NCBI GenBank assembly: GCA_963839095.1
Contig: CAWIUF010000023.1
Location: 11,564-75,563 of the forward strand
DNA length: 64,000 nt
Direction: 5' to 3'
Source of the DNA: Palsa-504 sp963839095
GTDB taxonomy: Bacteria; Actinomycetota; Actinomycetes; Streptosporangiales; Streptosporangiaceae
The translations under genes were made by a program, and so were the position numbers. Positions within the stretch are counted from its first letter, which is position 1. Every line of letters starts with the position of its first letter. Shown here piece by piece: positions 9,045-18,268 of this stretch. Below the pieces are notes generated by a model. That model was given only the letters and a program-made list of their open reading frames with translations. It ran no database searches and was not told the origin of the DNA.

Positions 9045-10497
9045 ATGTTCTCGCCATTGACCAGGGGACATCGGCGACCAAGGCACTGCTGACCGGGCCG
9101 GGCGGTGAGGTGCTCGGCCGCGGTGAGGTCCCGGTCGGTACCCGCAGCGTGGGGTCGGCGGGGGTGGAGGCCGACCCGGAGGAGCTGTTCGGGTCGGTGG
9201 TCGCGGCCGGCAGGCAGGCGCTGGCGGCGGCGGGCGGGCAGCGGGAGGTGCTGTCGCCCACGCGGTCGCGCTGGCCAACCAGGGCGAGACCGTGCTGGCC
9301 TGGGACCGGCGGACCGGCCGGCCGCTGACCCCGGCGATCGTGTGGCAGGACCGCCGGTCCGCCAGCGTCTGCGCGCGTCTCGCGGACCGGGCGGCCGAGC
9401 TGGCCGCGATCACCGGGCTGCCGCTGGACCCGTATTTCGCCGCGCCCAAGATGACGTGGCTGCGGGAGAACCTGACCGGGGACGGCGTGGTCACCACGAC
9501 CGATACCTGGCTGCTGCACCGGCTGGGCGCGGGCTACGTGACCGACGCCGCCACCGCGTCCCGGACCATGCTGCTCGACCTGGACCGCGCGGCCTGGTCC
9601 GAGACCGCCTGCGCGGCGTTCGGGCTGGACCCGGCGGCGCTGCCGGCGGTGGCGGACTGCGCCGGGGTGGTGGGCGAGACACCCGTGTTCGGAGACACTG
9701 CGTTCGGCAGCGCGCTGCCGGTGGCGGGGATCGCCGTGGACCAGCAGGCGGCGCTGCTGGCCGAGGGCTGCCTGGCCGCCGGCGACGCCAAGTGCACCTA
9801 CGGGACGGGTGCGTTCCTGCTGGTCACGACCGGTTCCCGGGCGGCCCGGTCGGGGGCCGGGCTGTCGAGCTCGGTGGCGTGGCGGCTGGCCGGGGAGGTG
9901 ACGTACTGCCTGGACGGTCAGGTGTACACGGCGGGTTCGGCGCTGCGGTGGCTGACCGAGGCAGGGCTGCTGGAGGGGCCGGGCGCGCTCGACGCGGCGG
10001 GCGGGAGCGTCCCGGACACCGGCGGGGTGACGTTCGTGCCCGCGCTGGCCGGGCTGGGCGCGCCGTACTGGGCGCCGGACGCCCGCGGCGCGCTGTCCGG
10101 GCTGCACCTGGGCACCACGCGCGGGCACATCGCGCGGGCGGTGGCCGAGGGCATCGCGGCGTCGGTCGCGGTGCTGGCGGCGGCCGCCGTCGCCGACCTG
10201 GGTCGTCCGCTCAGCGCGCTGCGGGTGGACGGCGGGCTGACCCGGTCGCGGCTGCTCATGCAGGCTCAGGCCGACCTGCTGCAGGTACCGGTGCTGGTCT
10301 GCCGGTCGCCGGACGCCACCGCGCTGGGCGTGGCCGCGCTGGCCCGGCTGGGCACCGGGCAAGCGGCCTCCGCCGCCGAGGCCGCGGGGACGGTCGAGGT
10401 GGAAAGGACCGTGGACCCGTCGGTCACCGCGGACGAAGCGGCCGAACGGATGGCGCTCTTCCAGGCCGCCGTCGACCGCACGCTGGCGCGGCCATGA
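9041..10497 (+). CDS. FGGY-family kinase, glycerol-kinase-like (one frameshift near 9255)
   Basis: A carbohydrate kinase of about 485 residues. It begins VNVLAIDQGTSATKALL, the FGGY phosphate-1 motif. It continues VLAWDRRTGRPLTPAIVWQDRR, CTYGTGAFLL (phosphate 2) and FVPALAGLGAPYWAPDARG, all close to glycerol kinase. One base is missing near 9250-9262, between QREVL and the segment encoding AVALANQGETVLAWD. GTG 9041 overlaps the permease stop, and its own stop overlaps the next start. With the two flavoproteins downstream, the set resembles a glpKAB-type route (kinase, then oxidation of the phosphate ester). Because the permease is not a glycerol facilitator, glycerol is not certain. Confidence 0.88.
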
Positions 10498-11966
10498 CGC
10501 GGTCGTGCCCTGAGCCGCCGCCGGCCGGTCCTGAGCTGGCCGCGGCCGACGTGGCCATCATCGGGGCCGGCGTGGTCGGCACCGCGATCGCCCGGACGCT
10601 GGCCCGGTACGCGCTCGACATCGTGCTCGTGGACGCGGCGCCCGACGTCGGCACCGGGACGTCCAAGGCGAACACCGCCATCTTGCACACCGGGTTCGAC
10701 GCCACGCCGGGCAGCCTGGAGAGCCGGCTGCTGAGCCGGGGCAGCGCGCTGCTGCGCTCCTACGCCGCGGCGGCGGGAATCCCGGTCGAGCGCACCGGCG
10801 CGCTGCTGGTCGCCTGGACGCCTGAGCAGCTGGCGGCGCTGCCCGGCATCGAGGCGAAGGCCCGGGCCAACGGGTACCAGGCCATCCGGCCGGTGCGGGC
10901 CGATGAGCTCTACTCGTCCGAGCCGGCGCTCGGGCCGGGGGCGGCCGGGGCGCTGGAGATCCCGGACGAGAGCATCATCTGCCCGTGGACCACGCCGCTG
11001 GCCTTCGCCACCGAGGCGGTGGCAGCGGGTGTCCGCCTGCTGCTGTCCACGCAGGTCACCGGGCTGTCCTCGGTCGACGGCCTGCATTCGCTGGCGACGA
11101 CACGCGGTCTGGTGCGGGCCCGGTGGGTGGTCAACGCGGCCGGGCTGGGCAGCGACGCGATCGACGCGATGTTCGGCGGCGGCGGGTTCACGATCACGCC
11201 GCGGCGGGGCGAGCTGATCGTGTTCGACAAGCTGGCCCGGCCGCTGCTGCGCTCGGTCCTGCTGCCGGTGCCGACCGCGCGGACCAAGGGGGTGCTCGTC
11301 GCGCCCACGGTGTACGGGAACGTGCTGCTGGGCCCGACGGCGCAGGACGTCCCCGACCGGGCCGACGTGGCCACCACCGAGGCGGGACTGCGGTCGCTGC
11401 TCGCGGCCGGCCGGCGGCTCCTGCCCGGGCTGGCCGCCGAGGAGGTCACCGCGACGTACGCCGGGCTGCGGGCCGCTACCGAGCACGCGGACTACCAGGT
11501 CTACGCCGACGGCGGGCGGCGGTACGCGTGCGCGGGCGGCATCCGCTCGACCGGGCTCTCCGCCTCGCTGGGCATCGCCGAGCACGTCGCGGGGCTGCTG
11601 GGCGAGGCCGGGCTGCCGCTGGCGCCGCGGCCCGGGTATGTGGCCGAGCCGCCGGCCATGCCGTACATCGGGGAGGCGGGGACGCGGCCGTACCAGGACG
11701 CGGGGCTTATCGCGGCCGACCCGGCCTACGGCGAGATCGTCTGCCACTGCGAGCGGGTCAGCCGCGGCGAGATCAAGGACGCGCTGGCCAGCCCGGTCCC
11801 GCCGGCGGACCCGGGCGGCCTGGCGCGCCGGACGCGCGCGGGCAACGGGCGCTGCCAGGGGTTCTACTGCGGCGCCGCGGTGTCGCGGCTGCTGGCGGGA
11901 GCGCCGGGGCCGACCGCCGGCGTTTCCGCGGAAACGCCGAGACCCGCGCAGGTCCGGCCGCGGTGA
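10494..11966 (+). CDS. GlpA-like FAD dehydrogenase with BFD-type 2Fe-2S domain
   Basis: Flavoprotein of 490 residues. A DAO-type FAD domain comes first (DVAIIGAGVVGTAIARTLARY, TSKANTAILHTGFDATPGSL). A C-terminal Fer2_BFD domain follows, with ligands in IVCHCERVSRGEI and GRCQGFYC. This two-domain plan is that of the anaerobic glycerol-3-phosphate dehydrogenase catalytic subunit GlpA and related 2-hydroxy-acid dehydrogenases. It would oxidise the kinase product and pass electrons through the iron-sulfur centre to the partner flavoprotein. ATG 10494 overlaps the kinase stop, and the gene is intact, unlike its neighbours. Confidence 0.88.
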   Translation: MTRSCPEPPPAGPELAAADVAIIGAGVVGTAIARTLARYALDIVLVDAAPDVGTGTSKANTAILHTGFDATPGSLESRLLSRGSALLRSYAAAAGIPVERTGALLVAWTPEQLAALPGIEAKARANGYQAIRPVRADELYSSEPALGPGAAGALEIPDESIICPWTTPLAFATEAVAAGVRLLLSTQVTGLSSVDGLHSLATTRGLVRARWVVNAAGLGSDAIDAMFGGGGFTITPRRGELIVFDKLARPLLRSVLLPVPTARTKGVLVAPTVYGNVLLGPTAQDVPDRADVATTEAGLRSLLAAGRRLLPGLAAEEVTATYAGLRAATEHADYQVYADGGRRYACAGGIRSTGLSASLGIAEHVAGLLGEAGLPLAPRPGYVAEPPAMPYIGEAGTRPYQDAGLIAADPAYGEIVCHCERVSRGEIKDALASPVPPADPGGLARRTRAGNGRCQGFYCGAAVSRLLAGAPGPTAGVSAETPRPAQVRPR

Positions 11967-13226
11967 GCGCGGACGTCGCGGTCGTGGTCGTGGGCGGTGG
12001 CCCGGCTGGGCTTTCCGCGGCCGTCGAGCTGCGGCGGCTGGGCGCCGGCCCGGTGCTGGTGGCGGACCGGGAGGCGGCGGCCGGCGGGGTGCCGCGGCAC
12101 AGCGCGCACACCGGGTACGGGCTGCGGGACCTGCACCGGGTGATGACGGGGCCGTCGTACGCGCGGGCGCTGGCCGGCGCGGCGCGAGACCGCGGGGGCG
12201 CGGGTGCAGCCGGGGACCACGGTGACCGGGCTGGCGGCTGCGGCGGCGGGCTCGCACCTGGTCACGCTGACCAGCGCGGACGGGATCGAGACGGTGCGGG
12301 CGGCGGCGGTGCTGCTGGCGACCGGGTGCCGGGAGCGGCCGCGGGCGGCCCGGCTGGTGCCCGGCGACCGCCCGGCCGGGGTGATGACCACCGGCGAGCT
12401 GCAGCAGCGGGTCTACCTGGGCGGGGAGCGGCTGGCCGGACGGGCCCTGGTGGTCGGGGCCGAGCACGTCTCGTTCTCGGCCGCGCTGACGCTGGAGCAC
12501 GCCGGGGCGGACGTGGTCGCGCTGGTCACCGGGCACGAGCGGCAGCAGAGCTACGCCGTGTTCCGGCTCGGGGCGGCGATGCGGTGGCGGATCCCGGTGT
12601 GGACATCGTGCGCGGTGACGCGGATCACCGGGCGCGGGCGGCTCAGGGGGGTCGAGGTGACGGACGGGCGGACCGGGGCGGTGCGGTTCGTGCCGTGCGA
12701 GACGGTGGTGTTCACCGGTGACTGGATCCCCGACCACGAGCTGGCGCGGCGGGCCGGGCTGACGCTCGATCCGGGCACCCGGGGCCCGGCGGTGGACACG
12801 GCGCTGGCCACGTCGGCCCCGGGCGTGTTCGCGGCCGGCAACCTGGTGCACGCGGCCGAGACCGCGGACATCGCCGCGCTGTCCGGACGGCACGCGGCGC
12901 GGCAGATCGCCGCGTTTCTCAGCGGCGGGGTCGTGAGTGCGGGGGCGCCGGGCCGGGACCGGGTTCCGGTGCTGGTGGAGCCGCCGTTGCGGTGGATCTC
13001 GCCGAACGTGATCGGGTCGGCGGCCGCTCCCCCGCTGGGCCGGTTCGTGCTGCGCAGCCGCGAGTTCCGGCGGGGGGTGCGGCTGGAGGCCTGGCAGGGC
13101 GGCCGGCTGCTGGCCAGGTCGCGCCCGGTCCGGCTGATCCCGGAACGGCCGGCCCACCTGGACGCCGGCTGGCTGGACCGGGTCGAGCCGGCCGGCGGGC
13201 CGGTGCGCGTCGTCACCGGCCGGTGA
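11963..13226 (+). CDS. GlpB-like NAD(P)/FAD oxidoreductase (one frameshift near 12190)
   Basis: Flavoprotein of about 420 residues. It has the FAD motif VAVVVVGGGPAGLSAAVELR, then AVLLATGCRERPR, a second nucleotide-binding region (GRALVVGAEHVSF) and the closing FAD motif TSAPGVFAAGNLVHAAETAD. It resembles the electron-transfer flavoprotein paired with GlpA-type dehydrogenases in bacteria. No C-terminal cysteine cluster is seen, so the DUF1667 partner known elsewhere is absent. GTG 11963 overlaps the previous stop (GTGA). One extra base near 12190 shifts the frame in the LAGAARD...GARVQPGTTV region. It is the last gene of the DeoR operon. Confidence 0.82.
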
Positions 13227-13271
13227 GCCGCGCACTGATGACGTCCCGGTTACCGGGGCCCGGGCCGGATC

Positions 13272-13313
13272 TTGACAAGCTTCCGCGGGTGAGATTAGGT
13301 AAGGCTTACCTAA
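13272..13313 (+). promoter_or_regulatory. Iron-regulated promoter with IdeR/DmdR iron box
   Basis: The box TTAGGTAAGGCTTACCTAA (13295-13313) is a perfect 9-1-9 palindrome matching the DtxR/IdeR consensus. TTGACA at 13272-13277 lies 17 bp upstream of the box start, so the -10 falls within the box. Iron-loaded repressor would therefore shut off efeUOB. The box ends 49 bp before the first start codon. Confidence 0.9.
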
Positions 13314-13362
13314 TAAGAGCGTGCGGCCTGCACGCTAGCCGACGTGGAAGAGGGGTCTACGG

Positions 13363-14229
13363 GTGCTGCCCACGTTCGTGATCGGCTTGCGGGAAGGCCT
13401 CGAGGCGGCCCTGATCGTCGGGATCATCGCCGCCTTCCTGGGTCAGCAAGGCCGCAAGGACGCGCTCCGTCAGGTCTGGATCGGCACGGCCGCGGCGGTC
13501 GCGATCTGCATCGCCGTGGCCATCGCGCTGCAGATCATCTCCTCGGACTTGCCCCAGCGGCAGCAGGAGGGGCTCGAGACCGTCGTCGGCGCCCTCGCCA
13601 TCTGCATGGTCACCTACATGATCGTGTTCATGCGCAAGCACGCCCGCAGCATGAAGAAGGATCTTCAGGGCGCGGCCGGAGCGGCCCTGGCCCAGGGGTC
13701 GAGCCGGGCGCTGGTGCTGATGGCGTTCCTGGCCGTGCTGCGCGAGGGCTTCGAGACCGCCGTCTTCCTGCTGGCCACCTTTCACGCCTCCGGCGACGCC
13801 TCCACCTCCTGGCTGGGCGCGGTGCTCGGGATCGTGCTGGCGGCGGCGATCGGCTACGGCATCTACAAGGGCGGCGTGAAGCTGAACCTGGCCCGGTTCT
13901 TCAAGGTCACCGGCCTGGTCCTGGTGGTGGTGGCCGCGGGCCTGGTGATGACCGCCTTCCACACCGCCTACGAGGCGGGCTGGCTCACCGTCGGCCAGAC
14001 GCAGGCCTTCGACCTGTCCTGGCTGGTCCGCCCGGGCACGCCGCTGTCCTCGCTGCTCACCGGGGTGCTGGGCATCCAGCCCTTCCCGGTGTGGATCGAG
14101 GTCATCGCGTGGCTCGCCTACCTGGTGCCGATGCTGCTCCTGGTGGGCTGGCCGTCCGGGCCGCCGAAGAAGCGGAGCCCAGCCGCTCCCGCCCCCGCGC
14201 CCGCCATCGGGCAGCCCGCCCAGCAGTAA
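13363..14229 (+). CDS. efeU: EfeU/FTR1-type iron permease
   Basis: A 288-residue membrane protein with seven hydrophobic segments. The two FTR1 iron-binding motifs REGLE (residues 10-14) and REGFE (residues 127-131) are present, in helices 1 and 4. EfeU imports iron across the cytoplasmic membrane with EfeO and EfeB as partners. The C-terminal tail is Pro/Ala-rich and cytoplasmic or disordered. The start is GTG 13363, behind the iron box, so expression should rise in iron shortage. Intact. Confidence 0.96.
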   Translation: MLPTFVIGLREGLEAALIVGIIAAFLGQQGRKDALRQVWIGTAAAVAICIAVAIALQIISSDLPQRQQEGLETVVGALAICMVTYMIVFMRKHARSMKKDLQGAAGAALAQGSSRALVLMAFLAVLREGFETAVFLLATFHASGDASTSWLGAVLGIVLAAAIGYGIYKGGVKLNLARFFKVTGLVLVVVAAGLVMTAFHTAYEAGWLTVGQTQAFDLSWLVRPGTPLSSLLTGVLGIQPFPVWIEVIAWLAYLVPMLLLVGWPSGPPKKRSPAAPAPAPAIGQPAQQ

Positions 14230-14314
14230 CCCCGGTCCCCGCACCCTGGTCTTTTACGTCCCCTGGTCCTGAAGTCAGTCAAGCGTTGCCCGAACACGTA
14301 AGGAGCCCTCGATC

Positions 14315-15520
14315 GTGAGCAGTGACGGTAGCCGGCGGAGGCGCCGCGGCGCGGCGGCGGCGGTGCTCGCCGCGAGTCTCGCCCTCGTGGCGTCGGGATG
14401 CTCAAGCCCGGGCTCCGGTTCGGGCGCGAAGGGGCCGACCGAGGCGGCCGCCGCGAGCGGGGACAAGTCGAGCACCGTCAAGATCGAGCTGACGTCGCAG
14501 GGCTGCCAGCCCAAGCCGGCCAGTATCCCGGCCGGGGCGGTCGAGTTCGACGTGACCAACGCGGGCGCGGGCGCGGTGACCGAGGCCGAGCTGCGGACCA
14601 ACGACAAGGCGCACATCCTGGGTGAGCAGGAGAACCTCACGCCCGGGCTCTCCGGCGGCTTCTCGCTGACCGTGCAGCCGGGCACCTACAAGGTCAACTG
14701 CCCCGGCGCGGCCCAGCCGGACTGGACGTTCAAGGTCACCGGGAAGGTGTCCGGGCCGGCCTGGCAGAGCAACCCGCAGCTGGTGACCGCCGTGAGCGGC
14801 TACTCCGCCTTCGTCAAGCAGAACACGGCCAACCTGGTCACCCACACCCAGGCGTTCTGCCAGGCGATCAGCGCCGGGAACATGAACCAGGCCAAGGTGC
14901 TCTACCCGCAGGCGCGCGTCTACTACGAGCGGATCGAGCCGGTCGCCTCGGTCTGGGGCAGCCTGGACACCAGCATCGACGGCCGGTGGGAGAACCCGGT
15001 CACGGTGAAATCCCAGTTCACCGGCTTCCACCGGATCGAGCAGATGCTCTGGCAGGACAAGAGCCTGAACGGCGCGGCGGCGATGTGCTCGGGGCTGGTC
15101 AAGAACGAGCAGCAGCTGCTGACGCTGGTGGGCAGCGCCCAGTACAACCCGCTGGACATGTCGGCCGGCGCCACCGACCTGATCAACGAGGCGGCCACCA
15201 ACAAGATCAGCGGTGAGGAAGAGCGCTACTCCAACACCGACCTGCCCGTCTTCGCGGCCAACGTCGACGCGTCCATGCGGGTCATCACGCTGCTGGCGCC
15301 CTACCTGCAGGCCAAGAACGCCAGCACGGTGGCGCTGATCAAGCAGCGGGACGCCGCGGTGGAAAGCCTGCTGACGCACTACAAGGTCACGCCCGGCTAC
15401 GACAATACGGGTTACGTGGACTACAGCACGGTCACCAAGTCCGAGCGCAAGCAGCTCTCGGCCGCGGTGAACGCCCTGGCCGAGGCCATGTCCAAGGTGT
15501 CCTCCGAGGTGAGTGCCTGA
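14315..15520 (+). CDS. efeO: EfeO iron-uptake lipoprotein (cupredoxin + M75 domain)
   Basis: Extracytoplasmic component of 401 residues. A basic start (five Arg), a hydrophobic segment and the lipobox VASGC (Cys29) mark a lipoprotein. Residues of about 45-140 form an EfeO-type cupredoxin domain. The rest is an imelysin-like M75 domain with the metal-binding GFHRIEQMLW (HxxE) motif. EfeO binds iron outside the cell and hands it to EfeU. The start is GTG 14315, 85 bp after efeU, and only one base separates its stop from efeB. Intact. Confidence 0.96.
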   Translation: MSSDGSRRRRRGAAAAVLAASLALVASGCSSPGSGSGAKGPTEAAAASGDKSSTVKIELTSQGCQPKPASIPAGAVEFDVTNAGAGAVTEAELRTNDKAHILGEQENLTPGLSGGFSLTVQPGTYKVNCPGAAQPDWTFKVTGKVSGPAWQSNPQLVTAVSGYSAFVKQNTANLVTHTQAFCQAISAGNMNQAKVLYPQARVYYERIEPVASVWGSLDTSIDGRWENPVTVKSQFTGFHRIEQMLWQDKSLNGAAAMCSGLVKNEQQLLTLVGSAQYNPLDMSAGATDLINEAATNKISGEEERYSNTDLPVFAANVDASMRVITLLAPYLQAKNASTVALIKQRDAAVESLLTHYKVTPGYDNTGYVDYSTVTKSERKQLSAAVNALAEAMSKVSSEVSA

Positions 15521-15521
15521 C

Positions 15522-16834
15522 ATGGCATCCCGGGACGGCGGACCGATGGCAGACCAGACCGCGCCGGGCGCGGCTGACCCGGGCGGCCCGGCGCGGCCGT
15601 CCCGGCGGGGCGTGCTGACCGGAGCCGGGCTGTTCGGGGCCGGGGCGGTGGCGGGCGGGCTGACCGGGTACTTCACCGGGTCGGCGGGCCGAGTCGTCCG
15701 GAACGGCGGAGGCCGGCCCCGGCCAGCAGACGATCCCCTTCTACGGCCCGCACCAGGCCGGCATCATCACCCCGGCCCAGGACCGGCTGGCGTTCGGCGC
15801 CATGAACGTCGTCGACGGGACGTCCCGGGCGGACCTGCGCGACCTGCTGCGGGTATGGACGACGGCGGCCGCGCGGATGTCGGTCGGCCGCCTGGTCGGC
15901 GAGGAGGACGAGCCCACCGCGCCGCCGGTGGACACCGGCGAGGCCGTCGGCTCTCCGGTCTCCCGGCTGACCATCACGATCGGCTACGGGCCCGCGCTGT
16001 TCGACGGCCGGTTCGGCCTGGCCGCGCGCAAGCCGGCCGCGCTGACCGATCTGCCGCCGCTGCCGAACGAGAACCTCGACCCCGACTACACCGGGGGCGA
16101 CCTGTGCGTCCAGGCCTGCTCCGACAATCCGCTGGTGGCCTTTCACGCGGTGCGGAACCTGGCCCGGATCGGCATGGGCGTGGTCGCGCACAACTGGATG
16201 GAGCTCGGCTTCGGCCGGACCTCCACCACCTCCACCGCGCAGGCCACCCCGCGCAACCTGCTCGGCTTCAAGGACGGCACCCGCAACATCAAGGCCGAGC
16301 AGACCGACCTGCTGAACAAGCACGTGTGGGTCGGCCCGGAGACGCGACCAGCCCTGGATGCGCGGCGGCAGCTACCTGGTGGCCCGCAAGATCCGGATGT
16401 TCGTGGAGAACTGGGACCGCGACTACCTCCAGGACCAGGAGAACGTCATCGGCCGGGCCAAGGTCAGCGGGGCCCCGCTGTCCGGCGGGTCGGAGTTCAC
16501 CACGCCCGACTTCGCCAAGGCCGGGGCCGACGGGCAGCCCGCCATCGGTGATCGCGCGCACGTCCGGCTGGCCAGCCCCGAGCACAACGGCGGGATCCAC
16601 ATTTTGCGCCGCGGCTACTCCTTCACCGACGGCATCGACCCGCAGGCCGGGACACTGCTCGGCGGCCTGTTCTTCATCGGGTTCATGAAAAACCCGTCCC
16701 AGTTCATCAAGCTGCAGACGTCGCTGGCGGCCGACGCCCTCAACGAGTACATCCACCACACCGGCAGCGCCCTGTTCGCCGTACCGCCCGGGCTGCGCCC
16801 CGGCCAGCACTACGGCGACGCCCTGTTCGCCTAG
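15522..16834 (+). CDS. efeB: EfeB DyP-type haem peroxidase, Tat-exported (two frameshifts)
   Basis: Peroxidase of about 437 residues that oxidises ferrous iron or extracts iron from haem. The twin-arginine signal SRRGVLTGAGLFGAGAVAGG shows folded export. The DyP signature GFKDGTRN (GxxDG) with the catalytic Asp is present. The haem region is SPEHNGGIHILRRGYSF. Extra bases near 15716 and 16350 break the frame; the parts rejoin as GQQTIPFYGPHQAG and WVGPETDQPWMRGGSYLV. ATG 15546 is a second possible start. Third gene of the iron-box operon. Confidence 0.94.
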
Positions 16835-16843
16835 GCTCCCGTC

Positions 16844-16879
16844 TTACTACGTCTTGCGTAGCTACGCATAGCGTAGTAA
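16844..16879. promoter_or_regulatory. 36-bp inverted repeat, likely PadR operator
   Basis: Two 18-bp arms, TTACTACGTCTTGCGTAG and the complement of CTACGCATAGCGTAGTAA, match at 15 of 18 positions. The repeat is AT-richer than its surroundings and ends 9 bp before the PadR start codon. Position and symmetry fit autoregulation by the PadR protein. Confidence 0.7.
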
Positions 16880-16888
16880 AACGGTGTC

Positions 16889-17227
16889 GTGGCACCGAAA
16901 CGACCGCCGGGCGGGCTCCGCCGGGAGAACGACCCGCCGCTGCTCATCCTGGTCAGCCTGGCCGACGGGCCGAAGCACGGTCACGCCCTGGCCAAGGACA
17001 TCGGGGAGTTCGCCGGGGTGACGCTCGGCCCCGGCGCCCTGTACGGGGCCATCACCCGGCTGGAGGAACGCGGGCTGATCGAGCCGCTGGCCAGCGCGGA
17101 CCGGCGGCGGCCGTACCAGATCACCACGGCGGGCTCGGCCGAGCTGGCCGTGGCCCTGGCCGACCTGCGGCGGATCGCGAACACCGGGACGGCGCGCCTC
17201 GGCCGGCTCGGGCTGGATCCGGCATGA
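16889..17227 (+). CDS. PadR-family regulator
   Basis: A 112-residue winged-helix protein: PLLILVSLADGPKHGHALAKDI and GALYGAITRLEERGLIEPL are the PadR recognition-helix and wing region, and it ends with a short helical dimerisation segment. The GTG start at 16889 leaves almost no leader after the inverted repeat. The stop overlaps the next gene (ATGA), a membrane protein, which is the usual PadR partner arrangement. Intact. The ligand is unknown. Confidence 0.92.
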   Translation: MAPKRPPGGLRRENDPPLLILVSLADGPKHGHALAKDIGEFAGVTLGPGALYGAITRLEERGLIEPLASADRRRPYQITTAGSAELAVALADLRRIANTGTARLGRLGLDPA

Positions 17228-18174
17228 CCCGCCCCGACCCTGACGCTGGCCCGGGCGAGCCCGCGGATCCGCGGGTGGCTAGGCTGCTGCGCTGGTATCC
17301 GCGGCGTGGCGGGACAGGTACGCGGACGAGTTCGTGGCCATGGTCGAGGACACCCTGGACGGTCGCCGGCCAGGGTGGCGGCTGCGCCTCGGCGTAGCGT
17401 GGTCCGGCCTGCGGCAGCGGGGCCGCCTGCTGTCCGGGCCGGCCGGGAAGCGGGCGCTGAACCGGTGGTCCACGTTCGTCCTGACCGGTTCCTTGCTGGC
17501 CGGGTTCGTCGGCGACACCACGCATCCGTCCGCGAGCGGAACCTGGCAGGCGACCGCGGTCTTGACGGCACTGGCGGCCATGGCCGCGGGCACCGGCGCG
17601 GCCCTCGTGGCCACGGTCGCGATCGCCTGGCGGCCCTTGGTCACGTTCCTGCGGGCCGGCGGCTGGCCGAAGGTCCGGCGCCGGGTCAGCTGGGCCGTCG
17701 TCGCTACCGCCGCCGCGGCGGGTGCACTGGCCTGGCTCGCTGTACTGCAGGCCTCGCTGACAGCGGGCCAGCTGGCGACGTCGCAGGCGTACGGCAATGT
17801 CCTGAGCGGCCTTACGGTGCTCTTCGTGGTCACGACCTGGCTGTGGGCCAGGGCGGCCGGGGCCGTGGCGAAGCACCTGGAGCTCGAACTCCGGATCCGG
17901 GCGACCGAGACGCTGCTGGCCGCGTGCGGTCTCTCGCGGCGTCCTGACCATGCTGCGCCGGGCCAGGTCGCAAGGCTCGGCGGCAGCGCGCCGCGGCCGC
18001 TCGGGGGCGATGAGCGTGGCATCCGGCGATCCTGGCCCCGGCCCGGCACCGTCCGGCCGGGCGTGGCCCGCGGCCCTGGAAGTGCTGACCGCGCTCATCG
18101 CCCTGGCCGGGCTGGCCCTGCTGGCGGGCGGCCTGGCCGCGCTCCCGGCCCTGATCCGGTTCCTGCTGGAATAG
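17224..18174 (+). CDS. Membrane protein coupled to PadR (two compensating frameshifts)
   Basis: A protein of about 316 residues. The N-terminal LLRWYPRAWRDRYADEFVAM motif is common in actinobacterial membrane proteins encoded directly after PadR regulators. At least four hydrophobic segments follow, including FVLTGSLLAGFVG, AVLTALAAMAAGTGAAL and a C-terminal LTALIALAGLALLAGGL. A missing G near 17307 and a gained base near 17925 cancel over the whole length. Function unknown. Transcribed with PadR and probably under its control. Confidence 0.72.
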
Positions 18175-18268
18175 CGCGGGCCGCGGCGGCTGCTGTTACG
18201 TATCTGCCGGCCCCTCCCCGCGCCGCCTCGCCGCGGGCACTCTCCGGGCACGGCATCATGGAAGCGCT

